From Brevibacterium sp. S22 (GTDB lineage: Bacteria; Actinomycetota; Actinomycetes; Actinomycetales; Brevibacteriaceae), in contig NZ_RHFG01000005.1 of NCBI RefSeq assembly GCF_004745485.1, forward strand, positions 109,160 through 173,159: a DNA stretch of 64,000 nt, written 5' to 3'. The translations under genes were made by a program, and so were the position numbers. The notes under the pieces were generated by a model. It searched no databases and was not told the DNA's origin. It saw nothing but the letters and a program-made list of their open reading frames with translations. Positions within the stretch are counted from its first letter, which is position 1, and the number at the start of each line of letters is the position of its first letter. This document shows, piece after piece, positions 9,042-18,484 of this stretch.

Positions 9042-9057
9042 TGTGTGACTGATCACA
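9042..9057. promoter_or_regulatory. CRP/GlxR-like site upstream of dppB
   Basis: TGTGTGACTGATCACA has TGTG and CACA half-sites separated by 8 nt, the spacing of CRP-family sites. The TGTGA half is one base off in this register. It lies about 225 bp before dppB. Carbon-linked control of peptide uptake by a cAMP-binding regulator would fit. Confidence 0.4.
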
Positions 9058-9280
9058 TGGGGCTACAGTGCGAACTACGTTCAGTCGTTTATAAGGAGCC
9101 ATTGAGGTTCTGCACATCTCGGCTGGTCTGCGCACCGCATATCCCAAAGGACCCTTGATCATAGATGATTGTCACCTCCTTCCCGATCCGCCATGAGATC
9201 TATTCCCAGCTTCCCGGACCGATGCACCATTCCGCTGACAAGGGCGAAGGCAGTCTGATCGCAGTGTCGTAGTCGACGCT

Positions 9281-10264
9281 ATGGGAAAATACGTTCTGCG
9301 GCGGTTCATCAACTACTTCATCCTCGCGTTCATCGCGACGGTCACCGCCTACATCACGTCCAGCTCGTTCATGGATCCGGCATCCCGATACCGCGGCCAG
9401 AATCCGCCGCTGTCGGAAGAATCGATTCGATCCATCCTCAACGGCCACGGCACGAATCCCGAGGTCCCAGTCCTCGAGAGGACCTGGGATTGGCTGACGA
9501 ACATCTTCCTCCACGGTGATTTCGGCACGACGGTGCACAACTCTCCGGTGCTGCAGGAGATCCTCGTCCGTGCCGGTGTCAGTCTCAAACTGCTGCTCAT
9601 CGGTTCGATCATCGGAGCGATCCTCGGTGTGATCCTCGGCGTCTGGGGAGCCGTCAGACAATACAAGGCATCTGACCAGGTCGTGACCTATGCGTCCTAT
9701 TTCATCATCGCCACTCCGACATTCGTCATCGGTGTGATCCTCATGATCATCGCCACCGGTTTCAACAATGCCCTCGGCACGACTCTCATCCGCTTCTCGG
9801 GTGACTATTCGGCGAATATCGACCCCGGGTTCATCCCGTGGTTCACCGATCAGATATCGCATATGCTGCTGCCGACTCTGGCGCTGGTGCTCATGGGTGC
9901 CGCGACGTACTCGCGTTACCAGCGTTCGGTCATGCTCGACGTCTTGGCATCGGATTTCATCCGCACCGCCCGGTCCAAGGGTCGCACCCGCAAGACCGCG
10001 CTGGTCAAGCACGGCGTGCGCGTCGCACTCATCCCGATGTCGACTTATTTCGCCTATGCATTCGGAACTCTGGTCGCAGGATCGTCGATGCTCGAAGTCG
10101 TCTTCTCCTGGAACGGCATGGGCCAATTCACCATCAACTCGATCCTGCAGTCAGATATCAACGCGGCCGCAGGGTCTGTCCTCTTCGTCGCAGTGCTCAC
10201 ACTCATGGCCTCGACCCTGTCCGAGGTGCTCTACGCCGCGCTCGACCCGAGAGTGAGGATCTGA
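9281..10264 (+). CDS. oligopeptide/dipeptide ABC transporter permease (DppB-like)
   Basis: A 327-residue inner-membrane permease with about six transmembrane helices. It has the binding-protein-dependent transport EAA-like loop around DFIRTARSKGRTRKTALVKHG (about 225-245) and the conserved C-terminal segment LDPRVRI. It should form the translocation pore with the dppC product, powered by the fused ATPase downstream. No clear ribosome site precedes the ATG. The 270 bp upstream holds a CRP-like site and a long palindrome. It is separated by 1 bp from dppC. Confidence 0.88.
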   Translation: MGKYVLRRFINYFILAFIATVTAYITSSSFMDPASRYRGQNPPLSEESIRSILNGHGTNPEVPVLERTWDWLTNIFLHGDFGTTVHNSPVLQEILVRAGVSLKLLLIGSIIGAILGVILGVWGAVRQYKASDQVVTYASYFIIATPTFVIGVILMIIATGFNNALGTTLIRFSGDYSANIDPGFIPWFTDQISHMLLPTLALVLMGAATYSRYQRSVMLDVLASDFIRTARSKGRTRKTALVKHGVRVALIPMSTYFAYAFGTLVAGSSMLEVVFSWNGMGQFTINSILQSDINAAAGSVLFVAVLTLMASTLSEVLYAALDPRVRI

Positions 10265-10265
10265 C

Positions 10266-11183
10266 ATGGCAACAGACATCCCGATCTCCACAGAACCCGA
10301 CACCGAGGTGGTGTCGAAGCGCTCAAAGCCGACCTCTCGGTCTATGCTCATCTGGCGGCGTCTGCGCTCGACACCACGTTTCTGGGTCGGCGGGATTCTG
10401 CTCGCGTTCTTCGTCCTCTTCGCGCTGTTCGGAAATACGATCAATATCTACTCTCCGACCGATTAGGACGTCTTCGCCCTCAACGAAGGTCCGAGCGCCC
10501 AACATTGGTTCGGCACGAACACGATCGGCCAGGACATCTACGCCCAAACCGTGGTCGGACTGCAGAAATCGCTGCTCATCGGCATCATTGCCGGCCCGTG
10601 TGCGAGCATTCTGGCTGCGATCATCGGATCGACGGCGGGGTATTTCGGCGGTCGTGTCGAAACGATCATCGTGTGGTTCATCAACCTTCTGCTCGTGCTG
10701 CCGTCGTTCTTCATCCTGGTGCTCATGGCACCGCTGCTGCGGCAGCTGTCGTGGACAGCCAGCGTCGTCTTCCTCGTCCTCTTCGGCTGGATGATCATGG
10801 CTCAAGTCGTGCGCAATCAGACCAAGGCGATCAAGGACCGCGACTTCGTCCGAGCCGCACGCTACATGGGAGTCTCGACTCCGAAGATCCTCAGCCGTCA
10901 CATCATCCCCAACGTGGCATCGATCCTCATCGTCGACGCAACTCTGGGTGTGGTCTCGGCGATCCTCGCCGAGACCTCGTTGAGCTACTTCAATCTTGGG
11001 ATCCAGAAACCCGACGTCTCGATCGGCACGCTGCTGGCCGAAGGCTCCGGCGCCGCCGCCACACGCCCCTGGCTGTTCGTCTTCCCAGCGGGTGTGCTCG
11101 TGCTCATGCTCTTCGCGATCAGCCTCATGGCCGATGCCCTCCGGGATGCGATCGATCCGACCTCAGGAGTCAACCGTGACTGA
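10266..11183 (+). pseudogene. DppC-like permease gene with an in-frame amber stop
   Basis: The frame encodes a full DppC-type permease (306 codons) except for a TAG at codon 67 (10464-10466), just after the first transmembrane helix and the YSPTD segment. Translation resumes in the same frame with DVFALNEGPSAQHWFGTN, a conserved stretch of these permeases. The EAA loop (FVRAARYMGVSTPKILSRHI) and all later helices are intact. No other damage is visible. The change is therefore a recent point mutation, a sequencing error, or a site of stop-codon readthrough. An internal GTG at 10551 could restart translation but would lose the first helix. The 3' end overlaps the ATPase start. Confidence 0.85.
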
Positions 11184-13281
11184 AACCCTCGACATCGATC
11201 TCGACCCCGTAGCCGCGGCCGAACCCATCCTCGAGGTCAGAGACCTGACGGTGACCTTCCCCAACCCCAAGGGTGATGTCCGCGCCGTGCGCGGAGTCAA
11301 CTACGAGGTCAGGCCGGGCGAATTCCTCGGCATCGTCGGAGAATCGGGCTCAGGCAAGTCCGTATCGTCGATGGCTGTGATGGGTCTGCTTCCCTCGACC
11401 GCCCAGATCGCGGGATCCATCCGGTACCGCGGACAGTCACTGCTCGATATGAGCGACCACCAGATGTCCAAGCTGCGCGGTCGTGAGATCGCAATGGTCT
11501 TCCAAGATCCGCTGTCGGCATTGACCCCCGTCTATACGATCGGCGAACAGATCTCCGAAGGGCTGATCATCCACGATCCGAGCCTGTCGAAAGAGGCGGC
11601 GAACGACCGGGCGATCGAACTGCTGAGGATCGTCGGCATCCCCGGCGCAGAACGGCGCGTGAGATCCTACCCGCACGAGTTCTCCGGAGGTATGCGGCAA
11701 CGAGCCATGATCGCCATTGCGATCGCCAACGATCCGGACCTCATAATCGCCGACGAGCCGACGACCGCCTTGGACGTGACGATCCAGGCCCAGATCCTCG
11801 ACGTGCTGCAGAAGGCGCGTGAGATCACCGGTGCCGCGATCGTGCTGATCACCCACGACCTCGGAGTGGTGGCCGGAAACGCCGATCGGATCGCCGTGAT
11901 GTACGCCGGCCGCCTCGTCGAGACCGGCGGAGTGGAGCAGGTCTTCCACCGTCCGCAGATGCCTTACACAACAGGGCTGCTGCGGTCGGTGCCGAATCTG
12001 GCGACCGCGGGAACCCAACGACTGGTTCCGCTTGAAGGCAAACCTCCGTCGCTGTCGAATCTGGCGCCGGGGTGCCCCTTCGCCCCTCGCTGTCCGATCG
12101 CAATCGACAGATGCCGAGAGGTCGAGCCCGAACTCATCGAACACGGAATCACCGGAGTGCAGGCTGCCTGCCATCGTGCTGATGAGATTGCCCGGGGCGA
12201 TCTGTCAGCCACAGACATCTACCCCCGCCCTGACCCGGTCGCGACTCGGGTGAAGGACGATGCGGCACCGAACATCCTTGAGGTCACTGGTCTGCAGAAG
12301 CACTTCCCTCTGCTCAAAGGCGCCGTGTTCAAGCGGCAGATCGGCACGGTGAAAGCCGTCGACGGAATCGACCTCGAAATCAGGGCCGGACAGACTCTCG
12401 GCCTGGTCGGCGAATCCGGCTGTGGGAAGTCGACGACGATCGGTGAAGTCCTGGAGATGGTCGCTCCGCAGAAGGGGAGACTGGTCATCAACGGCATTGA
12501 TGTCGCGGACCTGAACAAGCGTGAACGTCTGGCCATGCGCAGAGACGTCCAGGTCGTCTTTCAGGATCCGATGGCCGCGATCGATCCGCGCCTGCCGATC
12601 GGCGAAGTGATAGCCGAACCGCTGACCGTGCACAGGGTGCCGGCCCAGGAGCGCAGCGACAAGGTTGCCGAGATGCTCGAACTCGTCGGTCTCGACGCAG
12701 CGATGGCCGAACGCTATCCGCATGAGTTCTCCGGTGGGCAGCGTCAGCGCATCGGAATCGCTCGGGCCCTGGTGACGAACCCGAAGCTGCTCGTCCTCGA
12801 CGAACCCGTCTCTGCTCTCGACGTCTCCGTCCAAGCTGGTGTCATCAATCTGCTTGAGGATCTGCGTGACAGTCTCGGGCTGTCCTATCTCTTCGTCGCT
12901 CACGACCTCGCAGTCGTGAGACAGATTTCGGACTATGTGGCCGTGATGTACCTCGGCCGGATCGTCGAGTACGGCGAATCCGATGCGCTCTATCGTCAGC
13001 CGCGACACCCCTACACACGGGCTCTGATGTCGGCGATCCCGGTCCCCGACCCCGAAGTCGAACGGTCACGGGAGCGGGTTCTGCTCACCGGCGACCTGCC
13101 GAGTCCGACGGATGAGATCTCGGGCTGCAACTTCCGCACCAGATGCCCGCTGTTCAGCCTGCTGCCAGACGGTGACAGGCAACAGTGCCTGACCGATGAC
13201 CCCCGTCCACGTCCGGTGGAAGGCGGTCTCGTCGCCTGTCACCATTCAGAGCGGATCACTGAGCTCGACACCGCTACCTGA
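11176..13281 (+). CDS. fused oligopeptide ABC transporter ATPase (DppD-DppF)
   Basis: A 701-residue protein with two complete ABC ATPase domains that energise peptide import. Domain 1 has Walker A GESGSGKS, signature FSGGMRQR and Walker B LIIADEPT. Domain 2 has GESGCGKS, FSGGQRQR and LLVLDEPV. Each is followed by the oligopeptide-ATPase C-terminal extension with cysteine motifs (CPFAPRCPIA; CNFRTRCPLF) that in relatives bind an iron-sulfur cluster. The GTG start follows AGGAG by 7 nt and overlaps the permease end by 8 bp. The open frame to 10996 is a shadow of the permease gene. Confidence 0.93.
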   Translation: MTETLDIDLDPVAAAEPILEVRDLTVTFPNPKGDVRAVRGVNYEVRPGEFLGIVGESGSGKSVSSMAVMGLLPSTAQIAGSIRYRGQSLLDMSDHQMSKLRGREIAMVFQDPLSALTPVYTIGEQISEGLIIHDPSLSKEAANDRAIELLRIVGIPGAERRVRSYPHEFSGGMRQRAMIAIAIANDPDLIIADEPTTALDVTIQAQILDVLQKAREITGAAIVLITHDLGVVAGNADRIAVMYAGRLVETGGVEQVFHRPQMPYTTGLLRSVPNLATAGTQRLVPLEGKPPSLSNLAPGCPFAPRCPIAIDRCREVEPELIEHGITGVQAACHRADEIARGDLSATDIYPRPDPVATRVKDDAAPNILEVTGLQKHFPLLKGAVFKRQIGTVKAVDGIDLEIRAGQTLGLVGESGCGKSTTIGEVLEMVAPQKGRLVINGIDVADLNKRERLAMRRDVQVVFQDPMAAIDPRLPIGEVIAEPLTVHRVPAQERSDKVAEMLELVGLDAAMAERYPHEFSGGQRQRIGIARALVTNPKLLVLDEPVSALDVSVQAGVINLLEDLRDSLGLSYLFVAHDLAVVRQISDYVAVMYLGRIVEYGESDALYRQPRHPYTRALMSAIPVPDPEVERSRERVLLTGDLPSPTDEISGCNFRTRCPLFSLLPDGDRQQCLTDDPRPRPVEGGLVACHHSERITELDTAT

Positions 13282-13333
13282 GGACGCACCCACAATCCAC
13301 CTCGAGGAACACCACACTAGAAATGAGGAACTC

Positions 13334-15031
13334 ATGACAATGAGGAAGAAGGCGACAATGGTCGTCGCCGCGACTGCTGCGCTGGGCTTGGCACTGTCCG
13401 GCTGTCAGCAGGACAACAAGGACTCCGGCGGCGTCGACAGCGACAATGCGGACAAGGAGATCTCGGGTCTCCCCACCACCGACTACCAGAAGGCCGGGTA
13501 CGACGAGGTCAAGGACGGCGGAACGCTGACGTACCCGATCACCGAGATCCCTGCGAGCCTCAACTACTACCACGCCGACGGCGCGCATGTGGACAACAAC
13601 AACATCTACGGCACGACCTTGGGCGGACCGGTCACGATCAAGGAGGACGGCACCTGGGAAGTCGATAAGAACTACGCTGAGAGCGTCGAGATCGCCAGCG
13701 AGGATCCCCTGGTCATCGACGTCAAGCTCAACAAGGATGCCGTCTGGGAAGACGGAACGCCGATCGACGTCGACGACTATAAGGCGTTCTGGCAGACTCG
13801 CGACGGCAAACACGAAGAGTTCGAGGTCGCTTCGACCAAGGGCTACGAAGACATCGAGAAGATCGAGTCGGGCAAGGACAAACACGAGGTCAAGGTCACC
13901 TTCAAGACCCCGAACATCGACTGGCCGAACTACATCGGCGCCTTCCTGCCCAACGAGATCACCGAGGATGCCGACACCTTCAACAAGGACTACACGAAGA
14001 AGGTCCTGCCCTCGAACGGGCCGTACAAGGCGGACAAAGTCGACACGAAGTCCGGCGTCATCACTATGGTCAAGAACGACAAATGGTGGGGTCAGGAGCC
14101 GAAGCTCGACAAGGTGATCTTCAAGGTCGTCTCTCAAGCACAGCAGGCTCAGGCCTATGCGAACAAGGAGATCGATCTCGTCGACGTCGGAACCGACGGC
14201 GACTCGTACAAGACAGCCGGCAAACGCGAAGACGGCGAGATGTACAAATCGCAGGGCATGGAATACACACACCTGACGATGAACGCGAAGAAGGGTGCGC
14301 TCAAGGAGCAGGAAGTCCGTGACGCGATCGGCCATGCGATCAACCGCGAGGCCATCGCCCAGGCGGCGATCGGTCCTGTGGAGGCGCCAGTGACTCTCAT
14401 CAACAACGTCACGTTCATGCCGGGTCAGGAAGGCTACCAGGACAACTCCGAAGGCAGCCTGGACTTCGATCCGGACGCGGCGAAGAAGATCCTCGACGAC
14501 GCCGGCTGGGAGGAAGGCGACGGGGGAGTCCGCGAGAAGGACGGAGAGAAGCTCAAGTTCAAGATCGTCGTCCCCGCCGACACCGCGTCAAACGCTCAGC
14601 GTGCTGAGCAGGTGATGAAGGATCTCAATGAGATCGGCTTCAAGGTCGAGATCCAGACCGTTCCCGTTGCCGCGTACTTCGCCGACCACGTGCTCAACGG
14701 CAACTTCGAGATGGCGACGTTCACCTGGCAGGGCACCGCCTTCCCGATCTCATCAGGATCGAACCTGTTCTATCCTGCGGATTCTGCTCAGAACCACTCA
14801 AAGATCTCCAGTGATGCGATCGGCGAGAAGTTCAAGGCCGCGACGAAGACGCTCGATCCGGAAGAGGCCAAGAAGCTGGCGAACGAAGGCGACGCCGAGG
14901 TGCTCAAGCTCAAACCGCTCATCCCGTTCTACCCGACACCGTACGTGTGGGGCGTCAGAGGCGATGTCCTCAACCTCGGGCCGCGTCAGCTCGAAACGCC
15001 TGACTGGACACAGATCGGCTTCAAGAAGTGA
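13334..15031 (+). CDS. peptide-binding lipoprotein of the ABC importer (SBP family 5)
   Basis: A 565-residue extracellular solute-binding lipoprotein. The signal peptide MTMRKKATMVVAATAALGLA ends in the lipobox LSGC, making Cys24 the lipidated residue. The family 5 (OppA/DppA) core follows, including a WEDGTPIDVDDYKAFWQ segment. The mature domain is rich in Lys, Asp and Glu and poor in Arg, unlike its neighbours, as expected for an exported protein. GAGGA precedes the ATG. It is the last gene of the importer operon and ends at a strong hairpin. Confidence 0.93.
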   Translation: MTMRKKATMVVAATAALGLALSGCQQDNKDSGGVDSDNADKEISGLPTTDYQKAGYDEVKDGGTLTYPITEIPASLNYYHADGAHVDNNNIYGTTLGGPVTIKEDGTWEVDKNYAESVEIASEDPLVIDVKLNKDAVWEDGTPIDVDDYKAFWQTRDGKHEEFEVASTKGYEDIEKIESGKDKHEVKVTFKTPNIDWPNYIGAFLPNEITEDADTFNKDYTKKVLPSNGPYKADKVDTKSGVITMVKNDKWWGQEPKLDKVIFKVVSQAQQAQAYANKEIDLVDVGTDGDSYKTAGKREDGEMYKSQGMEYTHLTMNAKKGALKEQEVRDAIGHAINREAIAQAAIGPVEAPVTLINNVTFMPGQEGYQDNSEGSLDFDPDAAKKILDDAGWEEGDGGVREKDGEKLKFKIVVPADTASNAQRAEQVMKDLNEIGFKVEIQTVPVAAYFADHVLNGNFEMATFTWQGTAFPISSGSNLFYPADSAQNHSKISSDAIGEKFKAATKTLDPEEAKKLANEGDAEVLKLKPLIPFYPTPYVWGVRGDVLNLGPRQLETPDWTQIGFKK

Positions 15032-15062
15032 GCCACTGATCGAGTGAAGTCATCCGAGACAG

Positions 15063-15097
15063 CCGGCCCCGTGGGATCACGTTCCCCACGGGGCCGG
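15063..15097. terminator. hairpin terminator after the peptide importer operon
   Basis: Perfect 13-bp stem CCGGCCCCGTGGG/CCCACGGGGCCGG with a 9-nt loop and little T-tract. It lies between convergent genes and may act in both directions. Confidence 0.7.
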
Positions 15098-15118
15098 TTC
15101 CTCGTCGGCGTGAGCAGT

Positions 15119-15700
15119 TCAGATGAAGCCGACTGCCACCAGGAGCACCAGCACCAGAGTCACACCGATGACGCCGGGACTCCACCGAGTCCTGACCTCG
15201 TCGACACCGGCAGACGGATCGGTTCGCGTCGACTGGTGCGGCGCATCGGCTTGAGTCCGTTCCCATCGACGCAGCAGATCGAACGCGGGGTGATTGTCCA
15301 CAGACTCCGGTCGGGTTCCGCCGGTGAGCCCGGAATCGGTCTTCCTCCGCGGCATTCCAGGGGCGTTCCACGGTCTGATGGTGCGTGTGGCCCCTTCCGG
15401 CAAGGTCGCCTCGATCGTCACGACGGATCCCAGCCGGATATCCCGGATGCGGGTGAAAGGCACCGTCGTCGTGCGAAGGATCTCCCGGGCCTCGACCTCC
15501 TCGGCGCCGACGATGAGCGCCGGCCTCCAGAGGATGGCGAAAGCGAGCCAGCCGATGAGCAGAAGCGCGGGTCCGAAGCGGCCGACGGTCTCCCACGCGC
15601 CGCGCAGGATTGCATCCCCGAGGAGGAAAGCGAGGAAGGCCCACACGATGACCGTGATGATGGGGCCGCTGCGTTGTCTCAGGACGATCGGTGCACTCAC
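15119..15700 (-). CDS. membrane protein with a bacterial PH-like domain
   Basis: A 193-residue protein. Two hydrophobic helices lie near the N-terminus (about 12-30 and 41-58), a beta-rich soluble middle contains a VPFTRIRDIRLG segment typical of bacterial PH-like (bPH) domains, and one helix ends the protein (about 174-192). Function unknown; similar proteins are widespread in actinobacteria. The GTG start at 15700 has no ribosome site but lies 6 nt from TAGGCT (15707-15712, minus strand), indicating a leaderless mRNA divergent from the next gene. Confidence 0.75.
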   Translation of the reverse strand: MSAPIVLRQRSGPIITVIVWAFLAFLLGDAILRGAWETVGRFGPALLLIGWLAFAILWRPALIVGAEEVEAREILRTTTVPFTRIRDIRLGSVVTIEATLPEGATRTIRPWNAPGMPRRKTDSGLTGGTRPESVDNHPAFDLLRRWERTQADAPHQSTRTDPSAGVDEVRTRWSPGVIGVTLVLVLLVAVGFI

Positions 15701-15756
15701 CAGCCCAGCCTATCGGCTTTAGGATGTAGGTCACACGAGTTCAGGAGAGGATCAAG

Positions 15757-16698
15757 ATGCGCATCGTCGTTCTCGATGACTATCAGCAGGTGGCAGCGGA
15801 GTTCGCGGACTGGAGCGGCCTCGATGCCGACGTCGAGTTCATCTCGCGTCCCATCGTCGACGACGATGACCTGGTCACGGTCCTCACCGGCGCCGAGGTG
15901 GCTGTGGCGATGCGTGAGAGAACGGCCTTCACCGCCTCGCGACTGGCACAGCTGCCGGACCTGCGTCTGCTCGTGACCACGGGCAGGGTCAACGCCTCCA
16001 TCGACATGGAGGCGGCGCGAACGCAGGGGATCGTGATCTGTGGAACCGAGTCGACCACCTCGGCGACACCGGAGCTGACCTGGGGGCTCATCCTCTCGGT
16101 CCTGCGCAGCATCCCGACCGAGGACGCCTCCGTCCGCAGCGGTGGTTGGCAGTCGACGGTCGGGGGAGACCTCGATGGGCACCGCCTCGGCGTGGTCGGT
16201 CTGGGCCGTTTGGGAACGAAGGTGGCACGGGTCGGTGCGGCATTCGGCATGGAGGTCGTGGCGTGGAGCCAGAACCTCGACGCCGAACGGGCCGATGGTC
16301 TGGGCGTGCGCGCGGTGAGCAAGGACGAGCTGTTCTCCACCGCGGACGTGGTCACGATCCACTACAAACTCAGCCAGCGCAGCCGGGGGCTCGTCGGAGC
16401 CGCGGAGCTCGCCGCGATGAAGTCGGACAGCATCCTCGTCAACACCTCACGCGCGGGACTCGTCGACACCGACGCACTCATCCCAGTGCTGGAGGCGGGC
16501 GGGATCCGGGGCGCGGGACTCGACGTCCACGACGAAGAGCCACTGCCGGTCGACCATCGGCTGCGCAGCACGCCGCGGACGGTGCTCACTCCGCACCTGG
16601 GCTATGTCACCGAGGATACGTATCGGATCTTCTTCACCCAGGCGGTCGAGGACATCGCGGCCTGGATCGCGGGTGCGCCGATCCGCGTGCTCGGCTGA
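15757..16698 (+). CDS. D-2-hydroxyacid dehydrogenase (second copy in window)
   Basis: A 313-residue NAD-dependent dehydrogenase. The cofactor loop is VVGLGRLGTK, and the catalytic residues are Arg in NTSRAGLVD, Glu in HDEEPLP and His in LTPHLGY. It differs clearly from the dehydrogenase at 5979. A GGAGAGGATC ribosome site precedes the ATG, unlike its leaderless neighbours. The next gene, 140 bp on, is benzoylformate decarboxylase, so oxidation of an aromatic 2-hydroxy acid to the keto acid that MdlC decarboxylates is a plausible but untested role. Confidence 0.85.
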   Translation: MRIVVLDDYQQVAAEFADWSGLDADVEFISRPIVDDDDLVTVLTGAEVAVAMRERTAFTASRLAQLPDLRLLVTTGRVNASIDMEAARTQGIVICGTESTTSATPELTWGLILSVLRSIPTEDASVRSGGWQSTVGGDLDGHRLGVVGLGRLGTKVARVGAAFGMEVVAWSQNLDAERADGLGVRAVSKDELFSTADVVTIHYKLSQRSRGLVGAAELAAMKSDSILVNTSRAGLVDTDALIPVLEAGGIRGAGLDVHDEEPLPVDHRLRSTPRTVLTPHLGYVTEDTYRIFFTQAVEDIAAWIAGAPIRVLG

Positions 16699-16764
16699 GC
16701 AGTGACACCCGCGGCGGTCGTGACCGTCGGTCCGGCCGGCGGCAGTCGACTCTGCACGAACGGC

Positions 16765-16803
16765 TATGGTGAGGTGAGAGGGGCGCCACACATATCGCCC
16801 CTC
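16765..16803 (+). promoter_or_regulatory. promoter and 5' hairpin of the benzoylformate decarboxylase gene
   Basis: A TATGGT -10 box (16765-16770) predicts transcription starting about 16777. At exactly that point an 8-bp hairpin begins: GAGGGGCG (16778-16785) pairs with CGCCCCTC (16796-16803). A 5'-terminal stem-loop may stabilise the mRNA or bind a regulator. Confidence 0.45.
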
Positions 16804-16838
16804 AGAGACAGCGCAGTACGAACGAAGGCAGATGCACG

Positions 16839-18476
16839 ATGTCCGATGACTCCAACAGTGAGAAGACAGTCCTCGACGCGAGTCTGGAGGTCTTTCGCGC
16901 TCACGGGATGACGACGATCTTCGGGAATCCGGGGTCGAACGAACTGCCGTTCCTGGCGGGACTCGGGGACGACTTCCGGTTCATTCTCGGTCTGCACGAG
17001 CAGGTCGTCGTCGGTATGGCCGAAGGATACGCACGGGCCACGGGACGCCCGGCGCTGATCAATCTGCACGCCGCCTCGGGGTCGGGCAATGGGATGGGTG
17101 CCTTGACGAATGCCCACTACGGCCACGTTCCGCTGGTCGTCCTCGCCGGTCAGCAGGTGCGCCGGACCGTCGGGCAGGAGGCGATGCTGGCCAATGTCGA
17201 TGCCGCGACCCTGCCCGCGCCGCTGGTGAAGTACTCGCACGAGCCGCTGTCGGCCGCCGACGTCCCGCGCACACTGTCGCAGGCGGCGTTCGAAGCCGTC
17301 ACTCAGCCCAGCGGCCCCGTCTATGTGTCGGTCCCGCTCGACGACTGGGACCACCCCGCACTTGCTGACGATGAGCTGTTGGCGCAGCGGTCGGTGACGA
17401 CAGCGGGGACGATGTCGGAGTCGCTGCGCCGCGAACTCGCCGCCGCCCTCGATGGGGCAGAGAACCCGGCGCTCGTCCTCGGTCCCCAGGTCGATGCCGC
17501 AGCGGTCGAGGATCCGAGAGTGTTCGACGATGCGGTGATGTTGGCCGAGCGTCTCGGAGCCTCCGTCTATGTCGCTCCCTCGCCGACGCGGTGCCCGTTC
17601 CCGACGACCCACCCGAACTTCGAAGGCGTCCTGGTGCCGGGAATCAGATCGGTGCGTGACCGGCTGTCCGGTCACGACGTGGTCCTCGTCATGGGGGCCG
17701 CCGCGTTCCGGTATCACCGCTGGGAGCCGGCGAACTACCTGGAATCGGGCACCGAGGTCATCCAGATCACCCAGGATCCGCGGGAGGCGACTCGGGCGCC
17801 GTTCGGTCGCGCCGTCGTCGCGGATATCGCAACCGCGATCGCCGACTTGGCGGAGGCGACGACGGATCGAGGAACTCGCCGAGGTGACCGCGGGTCGCGA
17901 GCCGTCACTGCCCATCCGCGATCGGAGCGGGGAATGGCCGGCCCCGAGGTGCTCGAGGTCCTCAACGAGCACGTCGACGACAGCGTCGTCTACGTCAATG
18001 AGACGACCACCCTCGACCTCGACTACCTCGAGCGGATCGTCATCGACAGGCCCGGAATGTATCACTTCCCGGCCTCGGGAGGACTGGGGTTCGGGCTGCC
18101 GGTCGCGCTCGGTTTGGCCATCGGCGACCCGGAGAAGACCGTGGTCGCCACCGTCGGCGACGGTTCCGCGAACTACGGAATCACCGCTCTGTATTCCGCA
18201 GCTCAGCTGGGCACGAAGACGATCTTCGTTATCGTCAACAACTCCGGCTACGGTGCGCTTTCCGGATTCGCCGAGCGGATGGGAGTTCCGGGCACCCCCG
18301 GTCTGACCTTGGGCACGATCGATTTCGTCGCCTTGGCGCAGGGGTATGGGGTTTCGGCCAGCAGGACCACGACTCGCGAGGAGTTCGACGCCGCCTACCG
18401 TGAGGCGCTGCAGGCAGACGGTCCGGTGCTCATCGACGCCGTCGTCCTCGGCGTCGGGGGCCGACCGGTGGAGTGA
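16839..18476 (+). CDS. mdlC: benzoylformate decarboxylase
   Basis: Thiamine-diphosphate enzyme that decarboxylates benzoylformate (phenylglyoxylate) to benzaldehyde. The 545-residue product aligns by eye along its whole length with Pseudomonas MdlC and keeps the active-site residues: Ser33 in FGNPGSNELPF, Glu54 in LHEQ, His77 in INLHAASG and His293 in FRYHRWEP. The TPP-binding segment is GDGSANYGITALYSAAQ...NNSGYG. These residues separate it from acetolactate synthase. No mandelate racemase or mandelate dehydrogenase is adjacent; the only candidate partner is the hydroxyacid dehydrogenase upstream. Confidence 0.92.
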   Translation: MSDDSNSEKTVLDASLEVFRAHGMTTIFGNPGSNELPFLAGLGDDFRFILGLHEQVVVGMAEGYARATGRPALINLHAASGSGNGMGALTNAHYGHVPLVVLAGQQVRRTVGQEAMLANVDAATLPAPLVKYSHEPLSAADVPRTLSQAAFEAVTQPSGPVYVSVPLDDWDHPALADDELLAQRSVTTAGTMSESLRRELAAALDGAENPALVLGPQVDAAAVEDPRVFDDAVMLAERLGASVYVAPSPTRCPFPTTHPNFEGVLVPGIRSVRDRLSGHDVVLVMGAAAFRYHRWEPANYLESGTEVIQITQDPREATRAPFGRAVVADIATAIADLAEATTDRGTRRGDRGSRAVTAHPRSERGMAGPEVLEVLNEHVDDSVVYVNETTTLDLDYLERIVIDRPGMYHFPASGGLGFGLPVALGLAIGDPEKTVVATVGDGSANYGITALYSAAQLGTKTIFVIVNNSGYGALSGFAERMGVPGTPGLTLGTIDFVALAQGYGVSASRTTTREEFDAAYREALQADGPVLIDAVVLGVGGRPVE

Positions 18477-18484
18477 TAGACAGG

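Noticed and set aside
9093..9190. AAGGAG followed by a short open frame (start ATT 9101 or TTG 9102) ahead of dppB
   Set aside because: The spacing from AAGGAG to either start is only 2-3 nt, the start codons are poor, and the same bases read as a TTATAA -10 box.
10551..11183. Separate short permease gene starting at GTG 10551
   Set aside because: It is the in-frame continuation of the amber-interrupted dppC frame; there is no ribosome site at 10551 and the intervening codons encode conserved permease sequence.
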